A stretch of 64,000 bases of DNA. Source: Bacillus sp. N13C7. Lineage in GTDB: Bacteria > Bacillota > Bacilli > Bacillales > Bacillaceae. The notes under the pieces are model-generated. The model saw nothing but the letters and a program-made list of their open reading frames with translations, did no database searches and was not told the DNA's origin. The stretch lies in the NCBI RefSeq assembly GCF_026790065.1, contig NZ_JALAMO010000012.1:1-64000 (forward strand). Direction: 5' to 3'. The position numbers and the translations under genes were made by a program. Within the stretch, counting starts at the first letter, position 1. Every line of letters begins with the position of its first letter. Below, one piece after another: positions 50,384 through 59,730 of the stretch.

Positions 50384-51854
50384 ACCGAAACGCCTGCACC
50401 CGGCGGCAGTCATTTTGAATTTAAGCCATACCATTATTCAAACGATAAAAAATATCATTCTGCCATTCTTTTTTGTTTATATTGTGAATTCGAATCATAC
50501 TGTCCGTTTTTACGGAGCCATTGCGCTCGGTGTACTGTTCATCTGGCTTGTAGCCGCAAGCATCATCGAATGGAGAAGGTTTACTTATCGGATTGAAGAT
50601 GATGAATTTAGAATCGAAGAGGGCTTGTTTGTCACGAAAAAGAAATACATATCGATTGACCGGATTCAAACGATGAATACGAGCGCGGGCGTGGTCCAGC
50701 AAATTTTTAAGCTTGTGAAGCTGCAAATTGAAACGGCAGGCGGAGGCAAGGAGGCAGAAGCTGTTCTTTCTGCTATTTCTCTTGAAGAAGCTGAACGCAT
50801 CAAAGAAGCTGTCTTTAAGAAAAAAGCACAAAGGCACGAAAACAAACACGATGAAGAATTGATTGAAGCGGAGCGGGAGCTGATCCCGGCTGTTGAGCAC
50901 AAAGAGCACTATCGCATGACCTCGAAAGAATTACTGATGGCCGCTTCTACCTCCGGAGGAATCGGAGTGATTATCTCTGCTGTATTTGCGCTTATTTCCC
51001 AACTTGACGAAGTGCTGCCGATGGATTGGGTTTTCGATAAATTTTCCTTCCTTCAGCACGCCAGCATCGGCATTTACGCAGTACTCATTTTTTTCGGTTT
51101 ATTTATCGCCTGGATTTTCAGCATCGCCGGTATGATGTTTAAATACGCGAACTTTCAAATCATGAAAAAAGAACAGGAACTGATAATTTCAAGAGGGATT
51201 ATTGAAAAACATCAAGTTACGATTCCGCTCCGAAAAATACAGGCCATTAAAATAAAAGAAAACATCATCCGCCAGCTTTTCGGCTTTGTGACGGTGTCCA
51301 TCGTCAGCGCGGGCGGAGGCGACCGGGAAAAAGAAGAAGGCGCTTTGACCATTCTTTTTCCGATGATTCATAAAAAAAAGCTTCCGCACATGCTCCGGAC
51401 CTTTACGCCGGAATACACGCTGGAAGAAAACTGCCGCCGCCTGCCGCGGCGCGCGTTAAAACGATATTTGTTCCGTTCCGTCATTTTTTCAATCTTTTTG
51501 ATCATCCCGTTATGTATCTTCTTTCAGCCATGGGGCTATCTGTCAATCATCCTGCTGCCGATTGAATTGGTCTTTGGCTACCTCGCATATAGGGATGCAG
51601 CGTGGACGATCAGCGGGGACCGTCTTCAATTGACGTCAAGATTTATCGGCAGAACAACCGCGATTGTGTTGAAAAAACGAATGCAGGTTTGCAAGTTCAG
51701 CCAATCCTATTTCCAAAAGAAAGGCAGCCTGTATACCATTTCTACTTCGGTGAAATCATCGAGCCATATGGAAGAATTAACGGTGAGGGATGTAGGTGAA
51801 GAGGATGCAGCCTTCATTTTAAACTGGTACTCATATGAAAAAGCGGACGGTTAA
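50373..51854 (+). CDS. ydbT: YdbT, multi-bPH-domain membrane protein
   Basis: A 493-residue protein with three bPH2 units (FTYRIEDDEFRIEEGLFVTKKKYISIDRIQ near 70-100, a second near 265-310, a third near 405-475) separated by pairs of membrane segments. YdbST is known to give resistance to antimicrobial peptides made by Bacillus relatives, as part of the SigW envelope-stress response. Tandem ATGs lie within the 11-bp overlap with ydbS. Confidence 0.85.
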   Translation: MMSEPKRLHPAAVILNLSHTIIQTIKNIILPFFFVYIVNSNHTVRFYGAIALGVLFIWLVAASIIEWRRFTYRIEDDEFRIEEGLFVTKKKYISIDRIQTMNTSAGVVQQIFKLVKLQIETAGGGKEAEAVLSAISLEEAERIKEAVFKKKAQRHENKHDEELIEAERELIPAVEHKEHYRMTSKELLMAASTSGGIGVIISAVFALISQLDEVLPMDWVFDKFSFLQHASIGIYAVLIFFGLFIAWIFSIAGMMFKYANFQIMKKEQELIISRGIIEKHQVTIPLRKIQAIKIKENIIRQLFGFVTVSIVSAGGGDREKEEGALTILFPMIHKKKLPHMLRTFTPEYTLEENCRRLPRRALKRYLFRSVIFSIFLIIPLCIFFQPWGYLSIILLPIELVFGYLAYRDAAWTISGDRLQLTSRFIGRTTAIVLKKRMQVCKFSQSYFQKKGSLYTISTSVKSSSHMEELTVRDVGEEDAAFILNWYSYEKADG

Positions 51855-52450
51855 TACCGCCGCTCTTTTTTTTGCACACATAAAAATGAAAGAATAAACC
51901 CGCCGCAAAGTCCAAACAGATGGGCCATCATGTTAATATTGGAGTTGATAAATGACATGAGAACGGCAAATGCGAGCAGGGTGAGAATCATTTTGGAATG
52001 CTCGTGACCGATCAGTTCTTTGCGAAAAAGAACCATAAACAGATACACGCCGAATAGCCCGAAAATCGCGCCGGAAGCCCCGACATGCACGTAATCAAGC
52101 GGCTCTGTAATATATGTGCCGATATTGCCGATGATGCCGGAGCCGGCGTACACAAGCAGGAAACGCGCTTTTCCCAGCATGCGTTCTAAAGCCGGGGCAA
52201 ATAAAAAGATCGACATGGAATTAAACAGCAGATGGGTAAAACCGGCGTGCAGCAAAACAGGAGTGATCAACCGCCACCATTCACCGTTTGCAACGCCTAA
52301 ATTATAGCCTGTGACGGCATCTCTCCATAACACCACCGAATGGACAGGAAGTGAAAAAAACAGCCAGAGGGCAGCTTGCAACGCCAATATAAAGGTGACA
52401 ACGGGGTAAAGTCTGATAAACGTTTGAAAATTTTCAGTCCGTATAAACAT
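51851..52450 (-). CDS. ydcA: YdcA, rhomboid-family intramembrane serine protease
   Basis: A 199-residue polytopic protein with six membrane segments. The catalytic serine motif is GASGAIFG (about residues 128-135), and the catalytic His lies in NMMAHLFGLCGGF (about 170-182). WWRLITPVLLHAGFTHLLFN is the conserved L1/TM2 region. It should cleave membrane-bound substrates that are not known. Convergent with ydbT, overlapping its stop by 4 bp. Confidence 0.88.
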   Translation of the reverse strand: MFIRTENFQTFIRLYPVVTFILALQAALWLFFSLPVHSVVLWRDAVTGYNLGVANGEWWRLITPVLLHAGFTHLLFNSMSIFLFAPALERMLGKARFLLVYAGSGIIGNIGTYITEPLDYVHVGASGAIFGLFGVYLFMVLFRKELIGHEHSKMILTLLAFAVLMSFINSNINMMAHLFGLCGGFILSFLCVQKKERRY

Positions 52451-52541
52451 TCCGAGCCCCTTTTCATCATTTTGGTATTTCTATAGTAACACGTTTATGA
52501 GACAAACCATTCAAATAGTACGTACGAAAGAAGGTTATCAC

Positions 52542-52907
52542 ATGATTTATGGCATTGGTTTAGACATCACCGAACTTAAACGGATTGCTGCCATGGCCGC
52601 CCGCCAGAAAAGGTTTGCTGAGCGGATTTTGACGCCAGGCGAGCTTGACCAATATCATGAGCTTTCTGAGAAAAGAAAAATTGAATTTCTCGCGGGCCGA
52701 TTTGCGGCAAAAGAAGCTTTCTCCAAAGCATTTGGCACCGGTATTGGGAAACAGCTCAGTTTTCAGGACATTGAAATCAAAAAAAATCAAAATGGCAAGC
52801 CTTATATCATTTGCGCGAAGCTGAGCCAAGCCGCCGTTCACGTATCAATCACCCATACAAAGGAATACGCAGCCGCGCAGGTTGTGATTGAAAGGTTGTC
52901 AAGCTAG
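52542..52907 (+). CDS. acpS: Holo-acyl-carrier-protein synthase
   Basis: A 121-residue trimeric phosphopantetheinyl transferase that converts apo-ACP to holo-ACP with CoA. GIGLDITEL (Mg2+-binding Asp at residue 8) and FAAKEAFSKAFGTGIG (Glu and Lys of the active site) are intact. ATG at 52542, 7 nt after AAGAAGG, is preferred over the longer frame from 52497. Confidence 0.94.
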   Translation: MIYGIGLDITELKRIAAMAARQKRFAERILTPGELDQYHELSEKRKIEFLAGRFAAKEAFSKAFGTGIGKQLSFQDIEIKKNQNGKPYIICAKLSQAAVHVSITHTKEYAAAQVVIERLSS

Positions 52908-53079
52908 TCTGCATATTAGGGAAACCCCACTCATATATTTGATAATGCATTAAGGGAGACAAGTTGTTTGAGGCTTTTATGGTACGCATCCGTTCTGCCT
53001 GCCTGTACCGAGCGTACCGTTAAAGTCAAACAAGCGATTTCTTCCTTTTACATCAATTGAGAAAAAGGGGTTGAAAAAG

Positions 53080-54087
53080 GTGAGAAAAAGCTTTGTTTTG
53101 CTTTTAACGGGACTGCTTGCTGTCCTTATTCTTTCTGCCTGCGGGGAAAAAACGCAGCAAGATATTGTGACCGGATTAGATGAAAAGGCGAAAGAATACA
53201 CCTCGTACAAAGCAAAAGCGAAAATGACCATCGAGACAGGGAGTGAGCCTCAAGTATACAATGTGGAAATCTGGCACAAAAAACCGTCTCTGTACAGGGT
53301 TTATCTGGAAAATCCAAAAAAGGACCAAAACCAAGTCATTTTACGAAATGAAAACGGAGTATTTGTTCTCACGCCGTCTTTAAATAAGAGTTTCAGGTTC
53401 CAAAGCGACTGGCCGAACAACAGCAGCCAGGTGTATCTGTTTGAATCGCTCGTAAAAGATGTTCAAAACGATTCAGATGCGGTCTTCACTGCGAAAGAGA
53501 AGAAATATGTATTTGAAACAAAAACAAACTATCAGCACAACAAAATGCTGCCAACGCAAGAAATCACGTTTAACAAAAAAGATATGAGCCCGTCATCTGT
53601 CAAAGTCATGGATACTGACAGAAAAGTCATGGTGAAAGTAGAATTCAGCAGCTTCGAATTTAATAAACAATTCGACAAAGAATCATTTGACGAAAAGAAA
53701 AATATGACCCTTTCTCAAATGGATGTTGCCACAAGCGCGAAGCCATCCGATACATTCGCGGTTAAAACGCCGCTTGAACTGCCGCTTGGCGTAAAACTGC
53801 TTGAAGAGAAAGATATTTCTACCGAAGACGGGAAGCGGATCATCATGACCTACGGAGGAGAAAAATCATTTACCTTAATTCAGGAAAAAGCCCAGATCGC
53901 CAAGGCATCCTCCTCCGTTACGCTGAACGGCGAACCGGTAAATCTTGGCTACACGATCGGCGCCTTGTCAGATGCGTCATTATCATGGACATATGACGGG
54001 GTAGATTACCTTCTCTCATCTAAAGATCTATCTAAGGAAGAAATGGTGACAGTCGCAAAAAGCATGCAGGGACAATCATCTAAATAA
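53080..54087 (+). CDS. ydcC: YdcC, LolA-like lipoprotein (sporulation-associated)
   Basis: A 335-residue lipoprotein. The signal ends in a lipobox ILSAC, followed by a LolA/outer-membrane lipoprotein carrier-like beta domain (KAKAKMTIETGSEPQVYNVEIWHKK...) and an Ig-like C-terminal part. In B. subtilis YdcC is SigE-dependent and linked to forespore engulfment/sporulation, as recalled; the biochemical role is unclear. GTG at 53080 is chosen because AAAGGGG (53064-53070) is 9 nt upstream; TTG at 53071 abuts it. Confidence 0.8.
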   Translation: MRKSFVLLLTGLLAVLILSACGEKTQQDIVTGLDEKAKEYTSYKAKAKMTIETGSEPQVYNVEIWHKKPSLYRVYLENPKKDQNQVILRNENGVFVLTPSLNKSFRFQSDWPNNSSQVYLFESLVKDVQNDSDAVFTAKEKKYVFETKTNYQHNKMLPTQEITFNKKDMSPSSVKVMDTDRKVMVKVEFSSFEFNKQFDKESFDEKKNMTLSQMDVATSAKPSDTFAVKTPLELPLGVKLLEEKDISTEDGKRIIMTYGGEKSFTLIQEKAQIAKASSSVTLNGEPVNLGYTIGALSDASLSWTYDGVDYLLSSKDLSKEEMVTVAKSMQGQSSK

Positions 54088-54092
54088 CCGCC

Positions 54093-54121
54093 AAAGGCCA
54101 AACATGGTTTGGCCTTTTTTT
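54093..54121 (+). terminator. Terminator of ydcC
   Basis: AAAGGCCAAAC (54093-54103) pairs with GTTTGGCCTTT (54107-54117), followed by a U-tract. Confidence 0.9.
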
Positions 54122-54202
54122 CGTCAGGCATCGTTTCCCTTTGGCCTATAATTTTAGTATGATATGTAAATGATATTGAATAAAAGCTAGGAAGTGTCAT
54201 GA

Positions 54203-55372
54203 ATGAGCACAAAACCTTTTTACAGAGATACGTGGGCGGAAATCGACTTGTCCGCGATAAAGGAAAATGTCAGCAATATGAAAAAACACATTGGCGAGCA
54301 TGTCCACCTGATGGCGGTTGTGAAAGCGAATGCTTACGGGCATGGTGATGCAGAAGTAGCAAAGGCGGCGCTTGATGCAGGCGCTTCATGCTTAGCGGTA
54401 GCCATTCTGGATGAAGCGATTTCACTGCGCAAAAAGGGCTTAAAGGCGCCTATATTGGTGCTCGGCGCAGTTCCCCCAGAGTATGTGGCAATCGCTGCTG
54501 AGTATGACGTGACATTGACAGGTTATTCTGTTGAATGGCTTCAGGAGGCAGCCCGCCACATGAAAAAAGGTTCTCTTCATTTTCATCTGAAGGTCGATAC
54601 GGGGATGAACAGGCTGGGTGTAAAAACAGAGGAAGAAGTTCTGAACGTGATGGCGATTCTTGACCGCAACCCCCGTTTAAAATGCAAAGGGGTATTTACC
54701 CATTTTGCGACAGCGGATGAAAAAGAAAGAGGCTATTTTTTCATGCAGTTTGAGCGCTTTAAAGAGCTGATTGCTCCGCTGCCGCTAAAGAATCTGATGG
54801 TGCACTGCGCCAACAGCGCAGCCGGCCTCCGTCTGAAAAAAGGCTTTTTCAACGCGGTCAGATTCGGCATCGGAATGTACGGGCTCCGTCCGTCAGCCGA
54901 CATTACGGACGAAATACCGTTTCAGCTGTGCCCTGCATTCACCCTGCATTCGACGCTGTCTCATGTCAAACTGGTCAGAAAAGGCGAGAGCGTCAGCTAC
55001 GGAGCGGAATACACAGCGGAAAAAGACACATGGATCGGAACGGTGCCTGTCGGCTACGCGGACGGCTGGCTTCGAAAGTTGAAAGGGACCGAAATTCTTG
55101 TGAAGGGAAAACGGCTGAAAATTGCCGGCCGAATCTGTATGGACCAATTTATGGTCGAGCTGGATCAGGAATATCCGCCGGGCACAAAAGTCACATTAAT
55201 CGGCTCCCAGGGAGATGAACATATTTCCATGGATGAGGTCGCAGGCAGGCTCGAAACCATAAACTACGAAGTGGCTTGTACAATAAGTTCCCGCGTTCCC
55301 CGTATGTTTTTGGAAAATGGGAGTATAATGGAAGTAAGAAATCCTTTATTGCAGGAAAATGCAAGCAAATAG
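54203..55372 (+). CDS. alr: Alanine racemase
   Basis: A 389-residue PLP-dependent racemase supplying D-Ala for cell wall synthesis; alr is essential in B. subtilis without D-Ala. PLP Lys41 is in VVKANAYGHG and the catalytic Tyr266 in VSYGAEYTA. The C-terminal beta domain contains GRICMDQFMVEL. AGGAAGTG precedes the ATG. A weak palindrome follows but no clear U-tract. Confidence 0.95.
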   Translation: MSTKPFYRDTWAEIDLSAIKENVSNMKKHIGEHVHLMAVVKANAYGHGDAEVAKAALDAGASCLAVAILDEAISLRKKGLKAPILVLGAVPPEYVAIAAEYDVTLTGYSVEWLQEAARHMKKGSLHFHLKVDTGMNRLGVKTEEEVLNVMAILDRNPRLKCKGVFTHFATADEKERGYFFMQFERFKELIAPLPLKNLMVHCANSAAGLRLKKGFFNAVRFGIGMYGLRPSADITDEIPFQLCPAFTLHSTLSHVKLVRKGESVSYGAEYTAEKDTWIGTVPVGYADGWLRKLKGTEILVKGKRLKIAGRICMDQFMVELDQEYPPGTKVTLIGSQGDEHISMDEVAGRLETINYEVACTISSRVPRMFLENGSIMEVRNPLLQENASK

Positions 55373-55404
55373 CTCATCTCATTATGAGAATTCATAAAAC
55401 AGCT

Positions 55405-55432
55405 TTGCTTGAAGAGTGAATAATGGTATCAT
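55405..55432 (+). promoter_or_regulatory. Candidate SigA promoter of ndoAI-ndoA
   Basis: TTGCTT (55405-55410), a 16-bp spacer and TATCAT (55427-55432), about 57 bp before ndoAI. Confidence 0.45.
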
Positions 55433-55488
55433 TATCACTGGATGGATAAAAGAGTCGTATCCGTAAGTTTGGTGGAGGTGTATGTTTT

Positions 55489-55770
55489 TTGTCTGAATCC
55501 AGCGCAAGAACCGAAATGAAAATCAGCTTGCCCGAAAACCTAGTAGCTGAATTGGATGGTGTAGCGATGCGGGAGAAACGTAGCAGAAACGAACTGATAT
55601 CACAAGCAGTGAGAGCGTATGTCAGCGAACGAACAACTCGTCACAACCGTGATTTGATGAGACGCGGCTATATGGAAATGGCGAAAATCAACCTGAATAT
55701 TTCTTCTGAGGCTCACTTTGCGGAGTGCGAGGCTGAAACGACAGTTGAGCGCTTAGTCAGCGGAGGATAA
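55489..55770 (+). CDS. ndoAI: NdoAI (YdcD), MazE-type antitoxin
   Basis: A 93-residue ribbon-helix-helix antitoxin. [13 protein letters not shown]...[15 protein letters not shown] is the RHH DNA-binding N-terminus, and the C-terminal part neutralises the NdoA toxin. TTG at 55489 has GGTGGAGG upstream. The toxin gene starts 4 bp later; together they also act as the likely autorepressor. Confidence 0.92.
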   Translation: MSESSARTEMKISLPENLVAELDGVAMREKRSRNELISQAVRAYVSERTTRHNRDLMRRGYMEMAKINLNISSEAHFAECEAETTVERLVSGG

Positions 55771-55774
55771 TCAT

Positions 55775-56125
55775 TTGATTGTGAAACGCGGCGATGTTTA
55801 TTTTGCTGATTTATCTCCTGTTGTTGGCTCAGAGCAAGGCGGGGTGCGCCCGGTTTTAGTGATCCAAAATGACATCGGAAATCGCTTCAGCCCAACTGCT
55901 ATTGTTGCAGCCATAACAGCACAAATACAGAAAGCGAAATTACCAACCCACGTCGAAATCGATGCAAAACGCTACGGTTTTGAAAGAGATTCCGTTATTT
56001 TGCTGGAGCAAATTCGGACGATTGACAAGCAAAGGTTAACGGATAAGATTACTCATCTGGATGATGAAATGATGGATAAGGTTGATGAAGCCTTACAAAT
56101 CAGTTTGGCACTCATTGATTTTTAG
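55775..56125 (+). CDS. ndoA: NdoA (EndoA, YdcE), MazF-type mRNA interferase
   Basis: A 116-residue MazF/PemK toxin: [25 protein letters not shown] and KLPTHVEI, the conserved fold and active-site region. EndoA cleaves RNA at UACAU in B. subtilis (established). TTG at 55775 has GGAGGA 8 nt upstream. Immediately followed by a terminator and the rsbRA promoter, so the toxin module abuts the SigB operon. Confidence 0.94.
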   Translation: MIVKRGDVYFADLSPVVGSEQGGVRPVLVIQNDIGNRFSPTAIVAAITAQIQKAKLPTHVEIDAKRYGFERDSVILLEQIRTIDKQRLTDKITHLDDEMMDKVDEALQISLALIDF

Positions 56126-56138
56126 ACATATTTTATAG

Positions 56139-56165
56139 GTTGCTCAAATAGAGCAACTTTTTTTG
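56139..56165 (+). terminator. Terminator of ndoAI-ndoA
   Basis: GTTGCTC (56139-56145) pairs with GAGCAAC (56151-56157), followed by TTTTTTT. The U-tract overlaps the -35 of the next promoter. Confidence 0.9.
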
Positions 56166-56191
56166 TTTTCAAAAAACATAAACGATATAAT
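56163..56191 (+). promoter_or_regulatory. SigA promoter of the rsbRA operon
   Basis: TTGTTT (56163-56168), a 17-bp spacer and TATAAT (56186-56191), about 50 bp before rsbRA. Confidence 0.8.
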
Positions 56192-56241
56192 AGTGAAATA
56201 ACGAAAAAAATATGTTGTTTTTTATCGGGAGGTAAGCGAAT

Positions 56242-57066
56242 TTGATGTCGAATCAGACTGTATACCAGTTCATTGCCGAGAATCAAAATGAACTGCTCCA
56301 ACTGTGGACTGACACACTAAAAGAATTAAGCGAGCAAGAATCCTATCAGCTGACTGACCAAGTGTATGAAAATATATCTAAAGAATATATCGACATTCTG
56401 TTGCTGTCTGTTAAGGACGAAAACGCTGCTGAAAGCCAAATCAGCGAATTGGCGCTTCGAGCGGTTCAAATCGGGCTTTCTTTGAAGTTTTTGGCTACTG
56501 CGCTTGCTGAATTCTGGAAGCGTCTCTACACGAAAATGAATGATAAGAGATTGCCAGATCAAGAGAGTACGGAATTAATCTGGCAGATTGACCGCTTTTT
56601 CAGCCCGATTAATACTGAGATCTTTAACCAATACTCAATTTCGTGGGAAAAAACAGTTTCTCTGCAAAAAATCGCCCTGCAGGAGCTATCTGCGCCGCTC
56701 ATACCGGTATTTGAAAATATCACCGTGATGCCGCTGGTCGGAACAATTGATACCGAACGCGCTAAACGAATTATGGAAAACCTTCTAAACGGTGTCGTCA
56801 AACATCGGTCACAAGTCGTGTTAATTGATATCACAGGTGTTCCTGTCGTTGATACGATGGTTGCCCACCATATTATTCAGGCATCTGAAGCGGTAAGGCT
56901 TGTTGGAGCGAAATGCCTGCTCGCCGGAATCCGTCCGGAAATTGCTCAAACCATCGTCAACCTTGGCATTGATTTATCCCAAGTTATTACTAAGAATACC
57001 CTGCAAAAAGGAATTCAAACAGCATTGGAAATGACGGATCGAAAAATCGTTTCATTGGGGGAATAA
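56242..57066 (+). CDS. rsbRA: RsbRA, stressosome co-antagonist
   Basis: A 274-residue stressosome core protein. A non-heme globin-like N-terminal domain (about 1-140) is followed by a STAS domain (about 150-265) with phosphorylation sites Thr171 and Thr205 by analogy. It assembles with RsbS and RsbT in the megadalton complex that senses environmental stress. The first codon is TTG, directly followed by ATG, behind GGGAGG. Confidence 0.95.
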   Translation: MMSNQTVYQFIAENQNELLQLWTDTLKELSEQESYQLTDQVYENISKEYIDILLLSVKDENAAESQISELALRAVQIGLSLKFLATALAEFWKRLYTKMNDKRLPDQESTELIWQIDRFFSPINTEIFNQYSISWEKTVSLQKIALQELSAPLIPVFENITVMPLVGTIDTERAKRIMENLLNGVVKHRSQVVLIDITGVPVVDTMVAHHIIQASEAVRLVGAKCLLAGIRPEIAQTIVNLGIDLSQVITKNTLQKGIQTALEMTDRKIVSLGE

Positions 57067-57070
57067 CATT

Positions 57071-57436
57071 GTGAGACATCCGAAAATCCCGATCTTGAAA
57101 CTGTATAATTGCTTATTAGTATCCATTCAATGGGAACTGGATGACCAAACTGCATTAACCTTTCAAGAAGACTTATTAAATAAAATATACGAAACAGGTG
57201 CTAACGGAGTCGTGATTGACCTGACATCTGTGGATATGATAGATTCATTTATCGCGAAAGTGCTGGGCGACGTCATTACAATGTCTAAGTTAATGGGGGC
57301 AAAGGTTGTCTTGACCGGCATTCAGCCCGCTGTGGCAGTGACGCTGATTGAACTCGGAATCGCTCTTGAGGAAATCGAGACTGCACTCGACTTAGAGCAG
57401 GGGCTTGAGACATTGAAGCGGGAATTGGGGGAATAG
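57071..57436 (+). CDS. rsbS: RsbS, stressosome scaffold STAS protein
   Basis: A 121-residue single STAS domain that binds and silences RsbT. Phosphoacceptor Ser59 lies in [13 protein letters not shown] start 4 bp after rsbRA with a GGGGGA site. Co-translated with rsbT. Confidence 0.95.
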
Positions 57437-57439
57437 CGA

Positions 57440-57841
57440 ATGAACGACCAATCCTGTGTAAAAATCATGACAGAATGGGATATTGTGGCCGCCAGACAAC
57501 TGGGACGAAACGTTGCAAAAGAACTGGGATTCGGCACTGTAGACCAGGCTAGAATTACAACGGCTATTTCAGAATTAGCCAGGAACATTTATTTATATGC
57601 CGGCAAAGGGCAGATTGGAATTGAACAGGTCGCAGACAGAGGAAAAAAGGGCCTGAAAATCATAGCGGAAGACCAAGGGCCGGGAATTCCCGATATCCGA
57701 AAAGTCATGGAAGACGGATTTTCAACGTCTGGCGGACTTGGTGCGGGACTTCCCGGTGTCAAAAGGCTGATGGATGAATTCAGCTTAAATTCTGTAGCGG
57801 GGGAAGGAACAGAGATACAAGCCATTAAATGGCTTCGGTAG
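57440..57841 (+). CDS. rsbT: RsbT, stressosome switch kinase
   Basis: A 133-residue GHKL kinase that phosphorylates RsbR and RsbS and, once released, activates RsbU. N-box ELARNIYLYAG and ATP-lid elements AEDQGPGIPD and GLGAGLPGVKRL are visible. Only 3 bp after rsbS. Confidence 0.95.
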   Translation: MNDQSCVKIMTEWDIVAARQLGRNVAKELGFGTVDQARITTAISELARNIYLYAGKGQIGIEQVADRGKKGLKIIAEDQGPGIPDIRKVMEDGFSTSGGLGAGLPGVKRLMDEFSLNSVAGEGTEIQAIKWLR

Positions 57842-57852
57842 GAGGTAAGAAC

Positions 57853-58860
57853 GTGGATTTTAGGGAGGTTATTGAGCAGCGGTATCATCAGCTGCTTAGT
57901 CGATATATAGCCGAATTAACAGAAACATCTTTATATCAAGCCCAAAAATTCAGCCGAAAAACAATCGAGCACCAAATTCCTCCGGAAGAAATCATCAGCA
58001 TACACCGAAAAGTGCTGAAGGAGCTGTATCCGAATCTCCCGGAAGATGTTTTTCATTCGCTGGATTTTTTAATAGAAGTCATGATTGGATATGGAATGGC
58101 TTATCAGGAGCATCAAACCCTCAGGGGGATACAGCAGGAAATCAAATCAGAAATTGAAATCGCAGCAAATGTTCAGCAGACGCTGCTCGGAACAAAGATT
58201 CCGCAAGAGGAAGCGCTGGATATCGGCGCCATCAGTGTGCCCGCTAAACAGATGAGCGGGGACTACTACCACTTTGTCAAAGACAAGGAATCCATTAATA
58301 TCGCAATCGCGGATGTGATCGGAAAAGGCATTCCGGCAGCTCTTTGTATGTCCATGATTAAATACGCGATGGACTCTTTGCCGGAAACGGGCATACATCC
58401 ATCTCAGGTGCTGAAAAATTTAAATCGGGTTGTTGAACAAAACGTTGACGCCAGTATGTTTATTACGATGTTTTATGCAAATTACAATATGGACAAGCAT
58501 CAGTTTACATATGCTTCAGCGGGACATGAACCGGGATTCTATTATTCTCAAAAAGACAACACATTTTACGATTTAGAGGCCAAAGGGCTCGTTCTCGGCA
58601 TCTCGCAGGATTATGACTACAAACAATTTGATCAGCATCTGGAAAAAGGCGATATGATTGTTTTATTTTCTGACGGCGTCACAGAATGCAGAACGGAAAA
58701 CGGTTTCTTGGAGCGCCCTGATCTGCAAAAGCTTATTGAGGAACATATGTGTTCCTCCGCGCAGGAAATGGTCAAAAACATTTATGACAGCCTCCTCAAA
58801 TTGCAGGATTTTCAGCTTCATGATGATTTTACGTTAATTGTTTTGCGAAGAAAGGTTTAG
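57853..58860 (+). CDS. rsbU: RsbU, PP2C phosphatase of RsbV-P
   Basis: A 335-residue protein: an N-terminal RsbT-binding domain (about 1-85), a linker coiled coil, then a PPM/PP2C (SpoIIE-type) phosphatase domain (about 120-335). Metal-binding aspartates are in MSGDYYHF, IADVIGKGIPA and DGVTECR. It activates the pathway by dephosphorylating RsbV. GTG at 57853 has GGAGGT 6 nt upstream. Its stop overlaps the -35 of the internal SigB promoter. Confidence 0.95.
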   Translation: MDFREVIEQRYHQLLSRYIAELTETSLYQAQKFSRKTIEHQIPPEEIISIHRKVLKELYPNLPEDVFHSLDFLIEVMIGYGMAYQEHQTLRGIQQEIKSEIEIAANVQQTLLGTKIPQEEALDIGAISVPAKQMSGDYYHFVKDKESINIAIADVIGKGIPAALCMSMIKYAMDSLPETGIHPSQVLKNLNRVVEQNVDASMFITMFYANYNMDKHQFTYASAGHEPGFYYSQKDNTFYDLEAKGLVLGISQDYDYKQFDQHLEKGDMIVLFSDGVTECRTENGFLERPDLQKLIEEHMCSSAQEMVKNIYDSLLKLQDFQLHDDFTLIVLRRKV

Positions 58861-58880
58861 CATCAGCCAGACGGGGGTAT
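58855..58880 (+). promoter_or_regulatory. SigB promoter of rsbV-rsbW-sigB-rsbX
   Basis: GTTTAG (58855-58860, including the rsbU stop), a 14-bp spacer and GGGTAT (58875-58880). It gives SigB autoregulation. Confidence 0.93.
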
Positions 58881-58921
58881 AAGACAATTAGTGATTTGAA
58901 GGAAAATTTGAGGTGATACGA

Positions 58922-59251
58922 ATGAATATAAATGTTGATGTGAAGCAAAACGAGAATGATATACAAGTAAACATTGCAGGAGAAATAGATGTATACTCAG
59001 CTCCGGTGCTCAGAGAGAAGCTCGTTCCTCTGGCAGAACAAGGCGCTGACTTAAGGATTTGCCTGAAAGATGTCAGCTACATGGACAGTACCGGATTGGG
59101 CGTTTTTGTAGGCATCTTTAAAACAGTGAAGAAGCAAGGCGGTTCGCTGAAGCTCGAAAATCTATCTGATCGGCTGATCCGTCTGTTTGACATTACAGGC
59201 CTGAAGGACATCATTGATATTTCTGCAAAGTCAGAAGGTGGAGTGCAATGA
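58922..59251 (+). CDS. rsbV: RsbV, anti-anti-sigma factor
   Basis: A 109-residue STAS protein with phosphoacceptor Ser56 in YMDSTGLG. Unphosphorylated RsbV binds RsbW and frees SigB. The ATG at 58922 fits GAGGTGATAC upstream; a GTG nine bases earlier is not needed. Overlaps rsbW by 4 bp. Confidence 0.96.
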   Translation: MNINVDVKQNENDIQVNIAGEIDVYSAPVLREKLVPLAEQGADLRICLKDVSYMDSTGLGVFVGIFKTVKKQGGSLKLENLSDRLIRLFDITGLKDIIDISAKSEGGVQ

Positions 59252-59730
59252 AGAATAACGCTGATTACATCGAAATGAAAGTGCCGGCCCAACCTGAATA
59301 TGTAGGGATTATAAGGCTGACGCTGTCAGGCGTCGCAAGCAGAATGGGCTATACGTACGATGAAATTGAAGATCTGAAAATCGCAGTCAGTGAGGCGTGT
59401 ACAAATGCGGTTCAGCACGCTTATAAAGAAGATAAAAATGGGGAAGTGTCAATACGATTCGGTGTGTTCGAAGACCGTTTAGAAATCATTGTGGCGGATG
59501 AAGGAGACAGCTTTGATTTCGATCAAAAGCAGCAGGATCTTGGGCCGTACACACCTTCACACACAGTTGATCAATTATCAGAAGGAGGGCTCGGTCTATA
59601 TTTAATGGAAACGCTCATGGATGAAGTCAGAGTGCAAAACAACTCCGGCGTCACCGTAGCGATGACAAAGTATTTAAATGGGGAGCGAGTTGATCATGAC
59701 ACAACCATCAAAAACTACGAAACTAACTAA
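59248..59730 (+). CDS. rsbW: RsbW, anti-sigma factor and RsbV kinase
   Basis: A 160-residue GHKL protein that binds SigB or phosphorylates RsbV depending on ATP. N-box [12 protein letters not shown] and G-boxes VADEGDSFD and [11 protein letters not shown] are present. Starts inside rsbV (ATGA overlap) and ends 35 bp inside sigB, which favours stoichiometric synthesis. Confidence 0.96.
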   Translation: MKNNADYIEMKVPAQPEYVGIIRLTLSGVASRMGYTYDEIEDLKIAVSEACTNAVQHAYKEDKNGEVSIRFGVFEDRLEIIVADEGDSFDFDQKQQDLGPYTPSHTVDQLSEGGLGLYLMETLMDEVRVQNNSGVTVAMTKYLNGERVDHDTTIKNYETN

